This document shows, in pieces, positions 12,991 to 24,307 of a stretch of 64,000 nucleotides of DNA. Numbering within the stretch: position 1 is the first letter of the stretch; each line of letters opens with the position of its first letter. Origin of the DNA: Xiphias gladius (Eukaryota; Chordata; Actinopteri; Istiophoriformes; Xiphiidae); the NCBI RefSeq assembly GCF_016859285.1, contig NC_053414.1:28072005-28136004 (forward strand), read 5' to 3'. The position numbers and the translations under genes were made by a program. Below the pieces are notes generated by a model. That model saw only the letters and a list, made by a program, of their open reading frames with translations. It was not told the DNA's origin and did no database searches.

Positions 12991-14907
12991 TTTGATTAGG
13001 CGTTCACAAGCTTTTTCCAACCTACAGAATTAATGTTTGAATCATGTATTCAATATGGAACAATACAATACAATGATTTGTGTGTTCTTAGTTGAAATAG
13101 AGTGTGTTTGTACAGAATTTTAACTTAGATGAACATCTGACCTTATTTTAGGACAACTTTATACATAAATTCTCTTGTTGCTGTAGTAGGTTAGTATCCA
13201 AGTTCTTAACATCTGAGCAGTTGAGGGCTACAGCTTCCCCACAGCTCAAACTTCCTTTGCTTGAAAATATAACAATCCATCCCTTAAGTTTTACATTTTT
13301 GTCATTTACACTTCTTCCATCAGAGATAAACTAGACAGAGTGTAATTTTTCTCTTGAGACTTCATGTTTAAAAATTAGAATAAGAAGGAAAAATCTAAAT
13401 GAGTAACTTCAAATAACTGTCCAAATAGTTTCAAATGATGAAGCTTCAGTGGCAAAACTTGTGTACCTTCTGGCTAAATCTAGCTTAAAATATAATGGTG
13501 AACAGCAGAATGATTGTTTAAAATGCTAATACAATCACATGTATGTTAGCAGCTAAACCTCAGGAAAAAAAGATTTAGCGCTGCAGAGGAAACAGTTGCT
13601 GAATCTTTGAGGGAAAAATACTGTTTCTGAAAAGAAGAATCAGGAGTTTTGTTTTGAAACATTTCCTCAACAGACATTTTACATTTTATGGCATTCAGGT
13701 GATTTTTCTTGTGAGCATGACTGGCATAAGGTTCAGCAGTAGAATAAGTTTCAGTTCCATTTAAAGACCCCAATAAGGAGAAGTACAGAACCTTTGCGCT
13801 TTAATAATAGATGTTAAAAACACTCTTCTCAAAGAGAGGTGCGAGAAAAACTAAAAAGGAAATAAGAGATGAGAGGACTTTTTATTTCAAATGAGAGCAC
13901 TTGCAAGGTAACGTTTTTTTATGACAACCATGTGATTCACATCTTCCCATCAACTTTCAGAATCTAATATTTGAATAATAGTCCACATGAAATATGACCT
14001 TCAGTGCAGTCAATGTGGCGGGTGATGGCTTGTAATATTGCAAATCACAGGCACTTTTACACTGTATGTTAACGATAGACGACACTCTCCTTCCCAATCC
14101 CCAAGTCACGACTGAAGTACGATCATAGTCACGCATGTACATTCACATACACAAATGGACAAAAACTGTTAATCATATTCTCACAAATGCAAGTGGTTTA
14201 TTTCAATGTTATGTCACAGCAGAGGCTAACTCTCTGTGTCTCTCTGTGTGTCTCTCTCTCCTATTTTTATTTTTATCTGCCATGTCATGTGGGAGTTCTG
14301 AGTTCCCTCCCCGACTGCTCAGGCCATATGTGCTCCCTTGTCTCTTTCTAGCCATCCCACCAACACACACATACACATGTATTCGCACATGCAGTCACTC
14401 ACCCCCACGCATACTGTACACCAACATAGGCATGGACCTGCAAACTCACACACATACACACACACACAATCTGCATGGCAATTAAAACATGGCAAGGATG
14501 TGTCTCTGCTTCCACTCCACTGAGTGTTATTCATTTCTTTTTCCTGTTTCAGTGTTAAAATATTATTGAGGAGGCGATTTTTTCATGAGCACCAGCGACC
14601 AAGATTATCTTACTCACTTTTTTCTTGTGTTTTAGAACATATACACTCAGCCAGTTTGGTTCCGGTTCGGAACCAACGTCATAGATAAACAATGTACCAC
14701 ACTTCGAAGATAAAAATATTCTTTCCACAGAGAAATGGCCCTATGACTGATATATTATTATATATTTCATAATTAGATTTTTAATTCTGATACATCAATG
14801 TGGTAGCAGCGTTTTACAGTTGTAGCTGGTTGGCGTGGGGAAACTCCAACACTCAGCCAGCTGACCAATGTTTTTAACTACTTTAAATACAGTTAGATAG
14901 TGTAGCC
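12991..14907. other. Intergenic sequence, nothing recognised
   Basis: Mostly AT-rich unique sequence with a short CT-rich and CA-rich patch at about 14,230-14,470. No gene-like frame, tRNA or clear transposon end was seen. Confidence 0.55.
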
Positions 14908-15999
14908 CAGTGCTTCTCAATCTAGGTTCTCATAAGATAAGTCTGAGAGGGGCCATGAAATGATTAATAATGTATAAAGGAGAAGAAAAAAAAAGTTCAG
15001 CTGCACAAATTTGTGTTTATTTTTTGGTCCTTTCTCCAATCTTTGCTTCTTCTGTGAAATAAAACAAGACTAGGTGAAAAGCTAGTATGTGGCTGGACCA
15101 CCCTTTATCTATTTGCTTCTCCTCTACTCTCTTTGCTCACATATACAGTATCTTAATACAGCCAAATTCCCAATAAAGCTGTTCCCATCTACATGTTTTT
15201 CTTTTTCTGTTGTCAGATAATGGAACAAGTATAAAATAGTGGCTGAAATGCGACCCATTAAGACTACATGTTAACCAGCAGTCACTTCAGAGGAGTTTCC
15301 AAGCTGCTGCTCTGCACTGCTAAAATCCTGATTTTATAACCGTGATGTCATCTGACCAAATCAACATACACATAGGTTAAAGACAACGACTGTGCTTTGA
15401 TTTCAGCTATATTTACCTCTAAAATGATCACTAGAGATTAAGTTAGAAGCTCATTCACGTCTGTGTCAGCTGCCATGCAGTCAACTGAATGCGACGCATA
15501 GAGAGGCGTGCCAACGGAGGGAAAGCCCGACTTCTGGCGAATCCCTTTTACGGTAAAGTAGCTAAGGTTTGTCCAAAAAGATTTGTTGCTAGTTGCTTTT
15601 GTGAAGAAAAGTCGCTAAAGCGTGCGAAAAGTCTGTAAATCTAGCAACAAAGGCGCTAAATTGGCAACACTGTCTGTAACCACCCCCCTGCTGACATAAT
15701 AGAAACTGTTCACACCAATTCATTTTGAAAGAGCAACGACAAATGGGGAAACTCCAACACTTGGCCGGCCAACCAATGGTACAACTTCAGCACTCAGTCA
15801 CCTGTGGACCTTTGTGTTTATAGGGCTGGTCCCGTTGTTGCAGTCCAGCCAAAAAGGCCTCAAGCAGTTATTTAAATGAAATCATCTGAGAAGTTTATAG
15901 GGGAACGTCTCTTTGCTGGAGCATCTGAAATATGAGGTGCTCCAGTAGACACTGCTTTTTCTATAAGGGGTCACAAGCCAGTAAGGTAGGGAGCCAATG
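14908..15999. mobile_element. Possible hAT-like non-autonomous element
   Basis: The left end CAGTGCTTCTCAATCTAGG and the right end, which on the reverse strand reads CATTGGCTCCCTACC, are imperfect inverted repeats of the CAGTGGTTCTCAACC type found on hAT elements. The right end also contains GGGGTCACAAGCCAG, typical of such elements. I could not match an 8-bp target duplication. The interior has no transposase frame and includes another repeat-like part at about 15,560-15,665 (GCTAAATTGGCAACACTG). The sequence GGGGAAACTCCAACACT occurs just outside (14,838) and inside (15,744), so the true borders may differ. Confidence 0.45.
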
Positions 16000-16443
16000 G
16001 TTTAATGTTTAGCAATGGATTGTGCTTTATAAGCTCATCCTGTGTTTTTAAGGTAAAATTTTAATCTGAAAAGTAACTAGTGACTCCATCTGTCAAATAA
16101 ATAAAGTGGAATAACATCATCCTGCTGAAGTCACCTCCTTTGCTGATTGGTACAACACATTATTCATTAAGTGGGTAAGCACTGGCACTCTTTCCAGGGA
16201 AAAATATTGCAGAGCACAGGATGAGCACAACATCAACAGTGCTTTGTTTAGAGTAAATAGAGGAAGAATTAAGTAGTTACCAAGACCAGTTATAACTGAA
16301 TGGACAAATGAAAAAATGACACAGAAAAGCAAATTTCATCAACTAATTATAACAGGAAAAATTATAAATAGTACTGAAGATGCTGTTTGATAACCAAGTA
16401 AACTGCAATCAGTCCAATGCAAAACCACAACAGCAAAAACATA

Positions 16444-18032
16444 CAGTGGCATGAAAAAATCTGGGCACCCCTGATCAAAATGTCTTTTACTGTGAATAGT
16501 TTAGTGAGTAGAGGACGAACTGATCTCCATAAGGCATATAGTTAAAAATGATACATTCTTTTCAACATTTTAAGCAAGATTACTGTATTATTTTTGTTTT
16601 GTACAATTTTAGAGTGAAAAAATGAAAGGAGCACCATACATAAGTTTGGGTACCCCAAGAGATTTGAGCTCTCAGATAACTTTTACCAAGGTCTCAGACC
16701 TTATTTAGCTTGTTAGGGCTCTGGCTTGTTCAGAGTTATCATTAGGAAAGGCCAGGATTTTTTTAATTACTCAGACTCTTCAAACCTTGTCCCAACAAAG
16801 AGCAGCCATGGGCTTCTCTAAGCAGCTGCATAGTACCCTGAAAAGCAATTGATGCCCACAGACTAGGTGAAGGCAATAAGAAGATAGGAAAGTATTGTCA
16901 GGTAGCTGTTTCCTCAATTTGTAATGTAATTAAGAAATGGTAGGAACGGTGGAGGTCAAGGTAAAGTCGGGCAGACCGAGAAAACTTCCTGAGAGAACTT
17001 CTTGTAGGATTGCTAGAAAGGCAAATCAAAAGCCCTGTTTGACTGCAAAAGACCTTCAGGAAGATTTAGCAGACTCTTGAGGGGTGGTTCACTGTTCTAC
17101 TGTGCAGCGACACCTGTAGAAATATGCCCGTCATGGAAGATTCATCAGAAGAAAAGCTTTCCAGTGTCTTCACCACAAAATTGAACGTCAGAAGTTTGCA
17201 AAGGAACATCTAAAGAAGCCTGATGCATTTTGGAAACAAGTCTTGTGGACCGATGAAGTTAAAATAGAACCTTCTGGCCGCAATGAACAGATGTATGTTT
17301 GAAGGAAAAAGGGAGCAGAATTTCATGAAAAGAACAGTTCTCCAACTGTAAGCACGGGGATGGATCGATCATGCTTTGAGCTCGTGTTGCAACCATGGGC
17401 ACGGGGAACATTTCACGGGTATAGGGAAGTGTGGATTCAATGAAAAAGCAGCAAATTCTGGGAGCAAACATCACACCATCTGTAAAAAAGCCGAAGATGA
17501 AAAGAGGATGAATTCTACAACAGGATATTGAGCCTAAACACACTTCAAAATCCACAATGGTCTACCTCAAGAGGCGCAAGCTGAAGGTTTTGCCATGGCT
17601 CTCACAGTCCCCGACCTAAACATCATCTAAAATCTGTGGATAGTTCTCAAAGGCACAGTGCATGCAAGATGGCCCAAAAATCTCACAGAACTAGAAGCCT
17701 TTAGCAAGAAAGAATGGGCAAAATTCCCCAAGAACTAAAAGACTCTTAGCTGCTACAAAAAGTGTTTACACGCTGTGACACTTGCCAGAGGGGTTGTTAC
17801 TAAGTACTGACCATGCAGGCTGCCTAAGCTTTTGTTTTGGGCCCTTTTCCTTTTTCTTTTTTTTTTGAAACTGTAAAAGATAGAAACGAAAAGTAATCTT
17901 GTTTAAAAATATTAAAGAAATGTGTAATCTTTAACTTTATGCCTTTTGGAAATAAGGTCCTCTTTTAGGCGCTAAACTATTCACTGTAAAAGAAATTTTG
18001 ACCAGGGATGCCAAAACCTTTTCCTGCCACTG
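16444..18032 (+). mobile_element. Full-length but inactive Tc1/mariner-type transposon
   Basis: The element of about 1.59 kb is bounded by TA dinucleotides. The left end CAGTGGCATGAAAAAATC and the reverse complement of the right end, CAGTGGCAGGAAAAGG, are inverted repeats that stay similar for roughly 60 bp (both include TCAAAAT.TCTTTTAC and GTGAATAGTTT). The interior is a broken Tc1-type transposase on the plus strand. LWTDEVKIEPSGR (about 17,244), around the first catalytic Asp, is readable, but stops and frameshifts interrupt the gene throughout. It can only be a fossil or a substrate for a transposase from elsewhere. Confidence 0.85.
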
Positions 18033-18500
18033 TATATCACCACACAGGAACCTCACATCCTTTCTGATTGTGACATGAAAAAAAATAACAGTGGTAAAGG
18101 CAAATTATTACTATACTGTTTCTGAGTGTTTCATCATCCCCCATCTGCCACACCTGAAGCCATGAGGATTTTCTTGGAACATCTTGGTTTTCTCTCTGCT
18201 TTGTAGACGGAGGAAAGGCTTTGGTTCACTTGTTGTTGTTCTAAATTGAGCAAGGAGATGTCCCCACTGGCTCGCGGCTAAATATTGGCTCAAATAATCT
18301 TGCTGGTGCTTCTTTTTACGTGCTTACGTATTACACCTAAAAAGAGACAGAGCTCCCTTCATAAACTTTCAGCCATTGTCTGTGGAAATGAAATACAACA
18401 GGTGAATTTTCAAACTTGGACTTGGACTTACCACTTGCCTTTCCATCTAGTTTTTCACACCAATAAATGAGAACAACTAGATGGATATTTCCTCTAGACC

Positions 18501-18606
18501 TACACCGATCAGCCATGACATTAAAACCAGTTACCGTTTAAAACTAGCCACAACTTTTAATGATTTAAAATGGTAACTGGTGTTAATGTTATGGCTGATC
18601 GGTGTA
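18501..18606. mobile_element. Short palindromic MITE
   Basis: TACACCGATCAGCCATGACA at the left is matched by the inverted copy ending GGCTGATCGGTGTA at the right. The arms extend inward through ATTAAAACCAGTTACC. The whole unit of 106 bp is essentially a long hairpin with a small spacer, as expected of a TIR-only MITE. A related shorter palindrome is at 12,413-12,456. Confidence 0.8.
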
Positions 18607-18789
18607 CATTACGTCTATAAACCTATAAAATGTCAAATAAATTGGTCGCGCAACCCTTCAGATTATTGTTAACAGCTACATACATAGTTGTCAACTGTTG
18701 GTACAGTAAGTCATGTCTGACAACAAAATAAAAAGTTTTTATCTGGTTTATGACCCTAGCTCTGCATTGTAGCAGATAAAGCTAGCTTC

Positions 18790-19110
18790 AAAAATTGACC
18801 GGATGAGCTTGTGAAATTTGTGCAAATTTATTAAAAATCAAAAACTGAAATCTCTCAGTTACAAAAGTATTCAGATCCTTAATTCAGTACTTTGTCGAAT
18901 CTCCTTTGGCAGTGATTACAACTTTGAGTCTTCTTGGGTAAGTCTCTACAAGCTTTGCACACATGGATTTGGGCAAATCAAAATAAATCAAACAGGATGC
19001 ACCTGACCACAGTTTGGAGTGCCGCAGCAAAGAATCTGTATACTTTTGTAAATGAGAGATTTAGGCTTTTGGATTTTTAATAAATTTGAACAAATTTCTA
19101 GAAACATGTT
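18790..19110. mobile_element. Internally deleted Tc1-like element
   Basis: The segment contains AAAGTATTCAGATCCTTAA, CAGTACTTTGTCGAA, TTGGCAGTGATTACAACTTT and GAGTCTTCTTGGGTA, then jumps to an end-like part with TTTTTAATAAATTTG. These are the outer regions of a Tc1 family that is very common in fish. The middle, with most of the transposase, is missing. Confidence 0.6.
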
Positions 19111-19430
19111 TTCACTTTGACCTGATGATGGCGATCACCAAATATATTATTATTACTACTGAGGGGGGCATGAATATCTGTACCAAATTTAATGGCAAAC
19201 TATTCAATAGTTGTTGAGGTACTCAAAATGACAAATATCAGCCTTGTGATAGATTAAAAGTCAGGCAATCAACACAGTCTGTGGCTTCATCCCCTGGGGA
19301 CCATGAATGTCTTTATTTAAACTCATGGCAATCCATGTAATAGTTGCTGAGAAATTTCAGTCTAGAGCCAAATAGTGGACTGACCAGCCAGTCAACTGAC
19401 AGACAGACCAATGTTGCCATTACCGTTGCT
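19111..19430. repeat. Dispersed teleost repeat
   Basis: Phrases such as GACCTGATGATGGCG, ATGAATATCTGTACCAAATT, ATGGCAATCCATGTAATAG and TTTCAGTCTAGAGCCAAA belong to a repeat widely seen in teleost genomes. It ends in a GACAGACAGACC tail. A second copy is at about 30,890-31,195. The class is unknown to me. Confidence 0.6.
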
Positions 19431-19805
19431 TAAAATTAACATTAAAGCCTTTGGGTATTTTAATTGCGTTTTTATTTCATTGTTTGTGCTGCATAATTCA
19501 AATTTCTTCATTTGATTAAATAAGCTTTAGGGAATTCCTTAATGAAATTGATGCCAGTGTTTAACTTTTTCAGCAGCAAACATCACGTTTTCCAAAGAAG
19601 CTTCCAATATTATTAATCAATGCAATTTGATTTCCTGGAACTCCCATAATGACTATCAGTGTTGGGAATGAAACCATAAATGTGTGAGTCATGTTCCACT
19701 GGTTTGGACAATGATAGAAAAGTACTTTAAAGTCAGTTTTACAACTTATTAAACACTATTAAGTTGTCCATATTCACTTTTTAATCAGTTCAGATTTAAG
19801 ACAAA

Positions 19806-19807
<2 letters not shown>

Positions 19808-19894
<87 letters not shown>
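19808..19894. repeat. (GT)n microsatellite, left arm of an inverted pair
   Basis: About 43 perfect GT units. An (AC)n array lies 82 bp to the right, so the two are inverted repeats of each other. Confidence 0.98.
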
Positions 19895-19896
<2 letters not shown>

Positions 19897-19972
19897 TTGT
19901 GGTTGTAACTGGTGTTCTGGTGCTACTGCCCAGTCTGGCCGGCTTAGCACTTTAGGAATGAATGGAATGTTG

Positions 19973-19976
<4 letters not shown>

Positions 19977-20045
<69 letters not shown>
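19977..20045. repeat. (AC)n microsatellite, right arm of an inverted pair
   Basis: About 34 perfect AC units, complementary to the preceding GT array. The 82-bp spacer is unique sequence. Confidence 0.98.
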
Positions 20046-20046
<1 letters not shown>

Positions 20047-21639
20047 CACAAATGAACCACATTCTCGACTACTAGCGTTCACCTATTTTTACTTAGTCTT
20101 CTCTTTTCCTTCTTTGCTTGTAAGAAGCTGACAGATTTTCTTTGTTTTATTTGTTAAAAAGTGAAATGGTTTTAATTTCCATTGGCTGTCAGCACAGACA
20201 TTGTGGGAGTGGGGGGTTGTGGATGTTTGCAGGATTTTGGAGCAGGGGAGTGACCAACTGCATTTTGACTCTAAAACAACCACTGTTAAGTTAAAATATG
20301 GGTTTCCTACCATAAAAAAAACAGCTACAGCTTGACCTCTATGGGATTCATTAGGGCTGTGTATGCTTCAGTTTCCATGAACACATAGTAGATACACTGT
20401 ATACTACACTGTACAAAGGTATTATAGTACTGTAGATGGCTTTTAACACCTGCAGTTAGCCAGTCATCCCTATTAAAGAAGAGAGTTGTTTTTGAGAAGT
20501 TAAGCGATTATTAAGAGATGGTAATTGCTGTTTTCACTGGATCTGCGTCTACGTTGTTCATTTAGACAAAAGCACAACAGATCGTTTGTTGTTCACTTTC
20601 AAACGAGGGAGACGCATTTCTTTTCTTTTCTCACTGTCATGCCAGTTTGTCTGCTCACGACTTCAAGTGTGGGAGGTAAAGAATTTACACAAAAGGTACG
20701 GACACACAGACACACACACACCCACACACACACACACACACACTCAGGGTTGAGAAGTAAGAGCTGGGAGGAGGTATTGAGTGTTGCAAAAATCAACAGG
20801 GCAAACAATCATATCTGTGTATCTGTCTGGCTACGTGTTGCTCTGCTTCTTACATCCTAAGCCAATCAACCCGATTCAGACCAAACACAGGAAAAAAGAG
20901 GAATGTGTTTAACCTAATTCAAGGATTCCCTCCCACACTGACACCACATATCTCCTCCTCCACTTGTTTTTCCGTGTGGCCCTTCCTGTCTTCCTCTGTG
21001 CTCACCACATCGACTTGCATAGTGTTTTGACATTCAGACCGCGCTGCTCACCCTGTGATGAACCCCGACACACGCTCAGTGATACCCAGGGGGAGAATGG
21101 GGCTCTTCTACCCTTTGGGCTCTTCCGGAGACTCCCCTCCCTGGAGTGGCAGAGTGGAAGAGAGAGAGCCTCTCTCGCTCTCCCTCAGTGGAGGTTGCCA
21201 GGCAGTTGCACTAGACTGTATGTCTCTAAATATTTAATGTACGCTGCACTGCCTCCGAGAGTGAGATAAAGAGAGAATCAGGGTGGTATATATATTGATG
21301 AGGGAGGGCAGAGGATTGAATGGAAGGAAGGAGGGAGGGTGAGAAACGAAGGAATAAAAGGAGGAGGGAGGACAGAAGGAAGGGAGAGACAACCTTGCTC
21401 AAGGGTGCTCTGATGGAGGTTAGTAAGGAAGTGGAGAGAACTGCTTGTTTGCTGTCCATAACCAGGTTTTTCTCATGCTAATACAGGTACATTTGAAAAC
21501 GCTGAAAACATTTTTCAACCATTTATTGTAACCTAGCAGAAAAGTGAGGAGATCACCAAAGTTAGTACAAACCATCCGATACTGTAGCTATCCTTGCTAT
21601 TAAACTTGCTACAAAACTGAAATTAATGTACTTGGCACC
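20046..21639. other. Intergenic sequence, nothing recognised
   Basis: Unique-looking sequence with a short CA array at about 20,701-20,742 and purine-rich GGAGG/GGAAGG stretches near 21,300-21,400. A fragment like the dispersed teleost repeat (GGAGATCACCAAAGTTAGTA) sits at about 21,548. No gene-like frame was seen. Confidence 0.55.
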
Positions 21640-22085
21640 AGCACCTCAGAAACACATTATCTAATGATATACTTACGCCAGATGGCATTTCTCTGGCCCC
21701 CAGCACCACTGTTAGGAATCTCAGAATTCTCTTTGATCAGGAAATGTCCTTTACCTCCCACATAAAACAAACTTCAAGGACTGCCTTTTTTCACCTACGT
21801 AACATTGCAAAATTCGGACACATCCTGCCTCAAACAGACGCAGAGAAACCAGTCCACGCTTTTGTTACTTCTAGGCTGGATTATTGTAAATCCTTATTAT
21901 CAGGCTGTCCCAACAAGTCTCTAAATACTCTCCAGATGATCCACAATGCTGCAGCGCAAATACTGACAGGAACTAGGAAAAGAGATCATATTTCTCCTTT
22001 GTTAGCCTCACTGCATTGGCTCCATATAAAATCCAGAATAGAATTTAAAATCCTCCTCCTCACCTACAAAGCCCTTTATTGAATT
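21640..22085 (+). mobile_element. LINE fragment: C-terminal end of a reverse transcriptase ORF
   Basis: A continuous plus-strand frame of about 145 codons reads LTPDGISLAPSTTVRNL, then FTSHIKQTSRTAFFHLRNIA, then SRLDYCKSLLSGCPNKSLN and later LASLHWLHIKSRIEFKILL. This is the thumb and C-terminal part of the reverse transcriptase of a fish non-LTR retrotransposon. The catalytic core (the FxDD box) is missing, so it is a 5'-truncated insertion, also cut at its 3' end (stop at about 22,083). The clade is probably L2/CR1-like; the family name is not certain. Confidence 0.85.
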
Positions 22086-24260
22086 GAATTCGGTATCACA
22101 TTTATTACAAATCCAATCTGTAGAAATTTTTGTTGCTGAAATGTAACATACAAGTGCAGTAATTGTTTTTTTTAAATTAATATCTATAATATGAATTTGT
22201 GCACTTGGCAAGTGACAGGCTAGGTTTTAGCCGACAGTATTACTGAGCATATATTCAGTTCTTGTTCAGGTACATATTTTAATGTTATTGCATTCGCTAT
22301 ATCAGTGTTGTGAAGCATTGCCAGTTAATTACAGACAAGCCTGTGTATGTTCGGCCTCAGCCGACTATCTAGAGAAAGACAATCAATGACTGTACATGGA
22401 AGCATTTCCATTGCAGATATTATCATTAGACAGCACCAGCAGGCCAGGGTTTTCTAAAAATGGAAATACAACACAGGAAAACCATGTTACTCCTATATCA
22501 TCATTTGTTGACCAGATCTTTTTCCCATTGATGGGTTGAACTCAGAAAAACTAAATAATAGAAACTGAGCTGTTCAACAGGACACTGAACTCACGGATTT
22601 GCTCTTCAACCTGATCTCAATGTTTTAAAGACGGGAATGATTCATGAAAACATTATCGGAACTCTGTATGGCATTTATCATTCACTGTTTGCACTGGAAT
22701 GAGCACTTGAATATAATCATCCTGCATGTTATCGGTGACTGTATCAAGCCGGTCTACGGTATGTAATCAGTTCTTGTGGAATAAGTTTGCTTATTTCTCT
22801 CTCATTCCTCTCAGCCACCATGTGGAATTCAAAACTAGGGGTGATTTTCACAATCCATCCTCAAAACTAGACTATTCTTTGTCTGTATATACCATTATGA
22901 CAGCCTAGCAAGTCTCACTTTAAGTTTGATATCTTCATTTCTTCATTTCATGTTGCGCCTGGTCTCATGGGAAATGGAGACAAAAGATTTTGAGGACATA
23001 AATAAATAAATCCCTCAGAAATTAATCGGGCTACAATTCTGTGAATCTGTGAGTTAAACTCTTATGTGCTGCAATATCTGATCCTTTTCATACAGGAATG
23101 CTATTGTTACCCAGACAGACACACATTACCACAGTGTTTACTTCTTATGCATGGTGCCGGGACAGTCGAAAACCTCTGGCTGGGAAAGAAGAAGAGGTGA
23201 CCGCACTCGCTGTGAAGGCTGGAGAGGAGAATCATATTGTTTTCTGCCTGATCAGCTATTTCAGGAGAGTAAAAAGGACAAAGTCAAAGAGGATTTTTTT
23301 TTTCTATTGCTACTGTTGGATATTTTCAAAAAGGCAGATTTGATTTTCAGAAGGTGGAGAAAAAGAAAAGAGGTACGAATGAAGAAATAATGAGTGTGAC
23401 AAAGGTAAGACAGAGAACGTGGAGTCGGACTGTTAATGACAATAAAAAGGCAGAGAAAAAGAACCCAAACACGCACACAAATACGCACTCTTATAACCAC
23501 TCCCACATGTGCGTGTCATGATCACAAAGGATGCTAGGTAATTATGTTAATGATGCCATAATGAGATGCATATGCCCTCTCTCATTAAGAAATGCACCTT
23601 GTTTCCTTACAAAATATGTTAATTTCCGAAGTACCATGCACATGCCACTGAGACGCACAAGGAGACACACACAGAGGCACACACACACACACACACAATT
23701 ATGACTGACACATCCACAAAAATGCATGCAGGCCTAGACTTTTGCAAAAACAAATGCTTGCAACCACACAAAAACACAGAGATATAAACACGAGGCACTA
23801 TTTGCATGACACTGATGGACCCATGGAAACGACAGGATCGCATCGCTGTGACATTGGATTTTTGTGGAAAACAAACACACATGCAGACAGAAATACACAC
23901 AACCATGTCTCTCAAATCTACAAGGAAGCACATCTGCACATGTACTGTACAAGACCAACACACACACACAAGTATGCGGGACTGAGCTTAAAATTGAAAG
24001 GATATCATTGAATTGATAATAAAACTGATTGATAAATGTTTTTCTTAAACAAAATTCCTTTCAGTGTCAAAACAACTTGTATTTAGGACGCACACAATTA
24101 CAAACACACTGACACATAATAATGTGACGGTCTGACTTCTAAATTTAGATTATAATATGTGCTCATGACCTCATGGGTGCATTTATGACTCCGTGACACC
24201 ATCGAGACATTCTGTGTCCACATAGGTCACCACCACTGACTTGACCACACACACACACAC

Positions 24261-24307
<47 letters not shown>

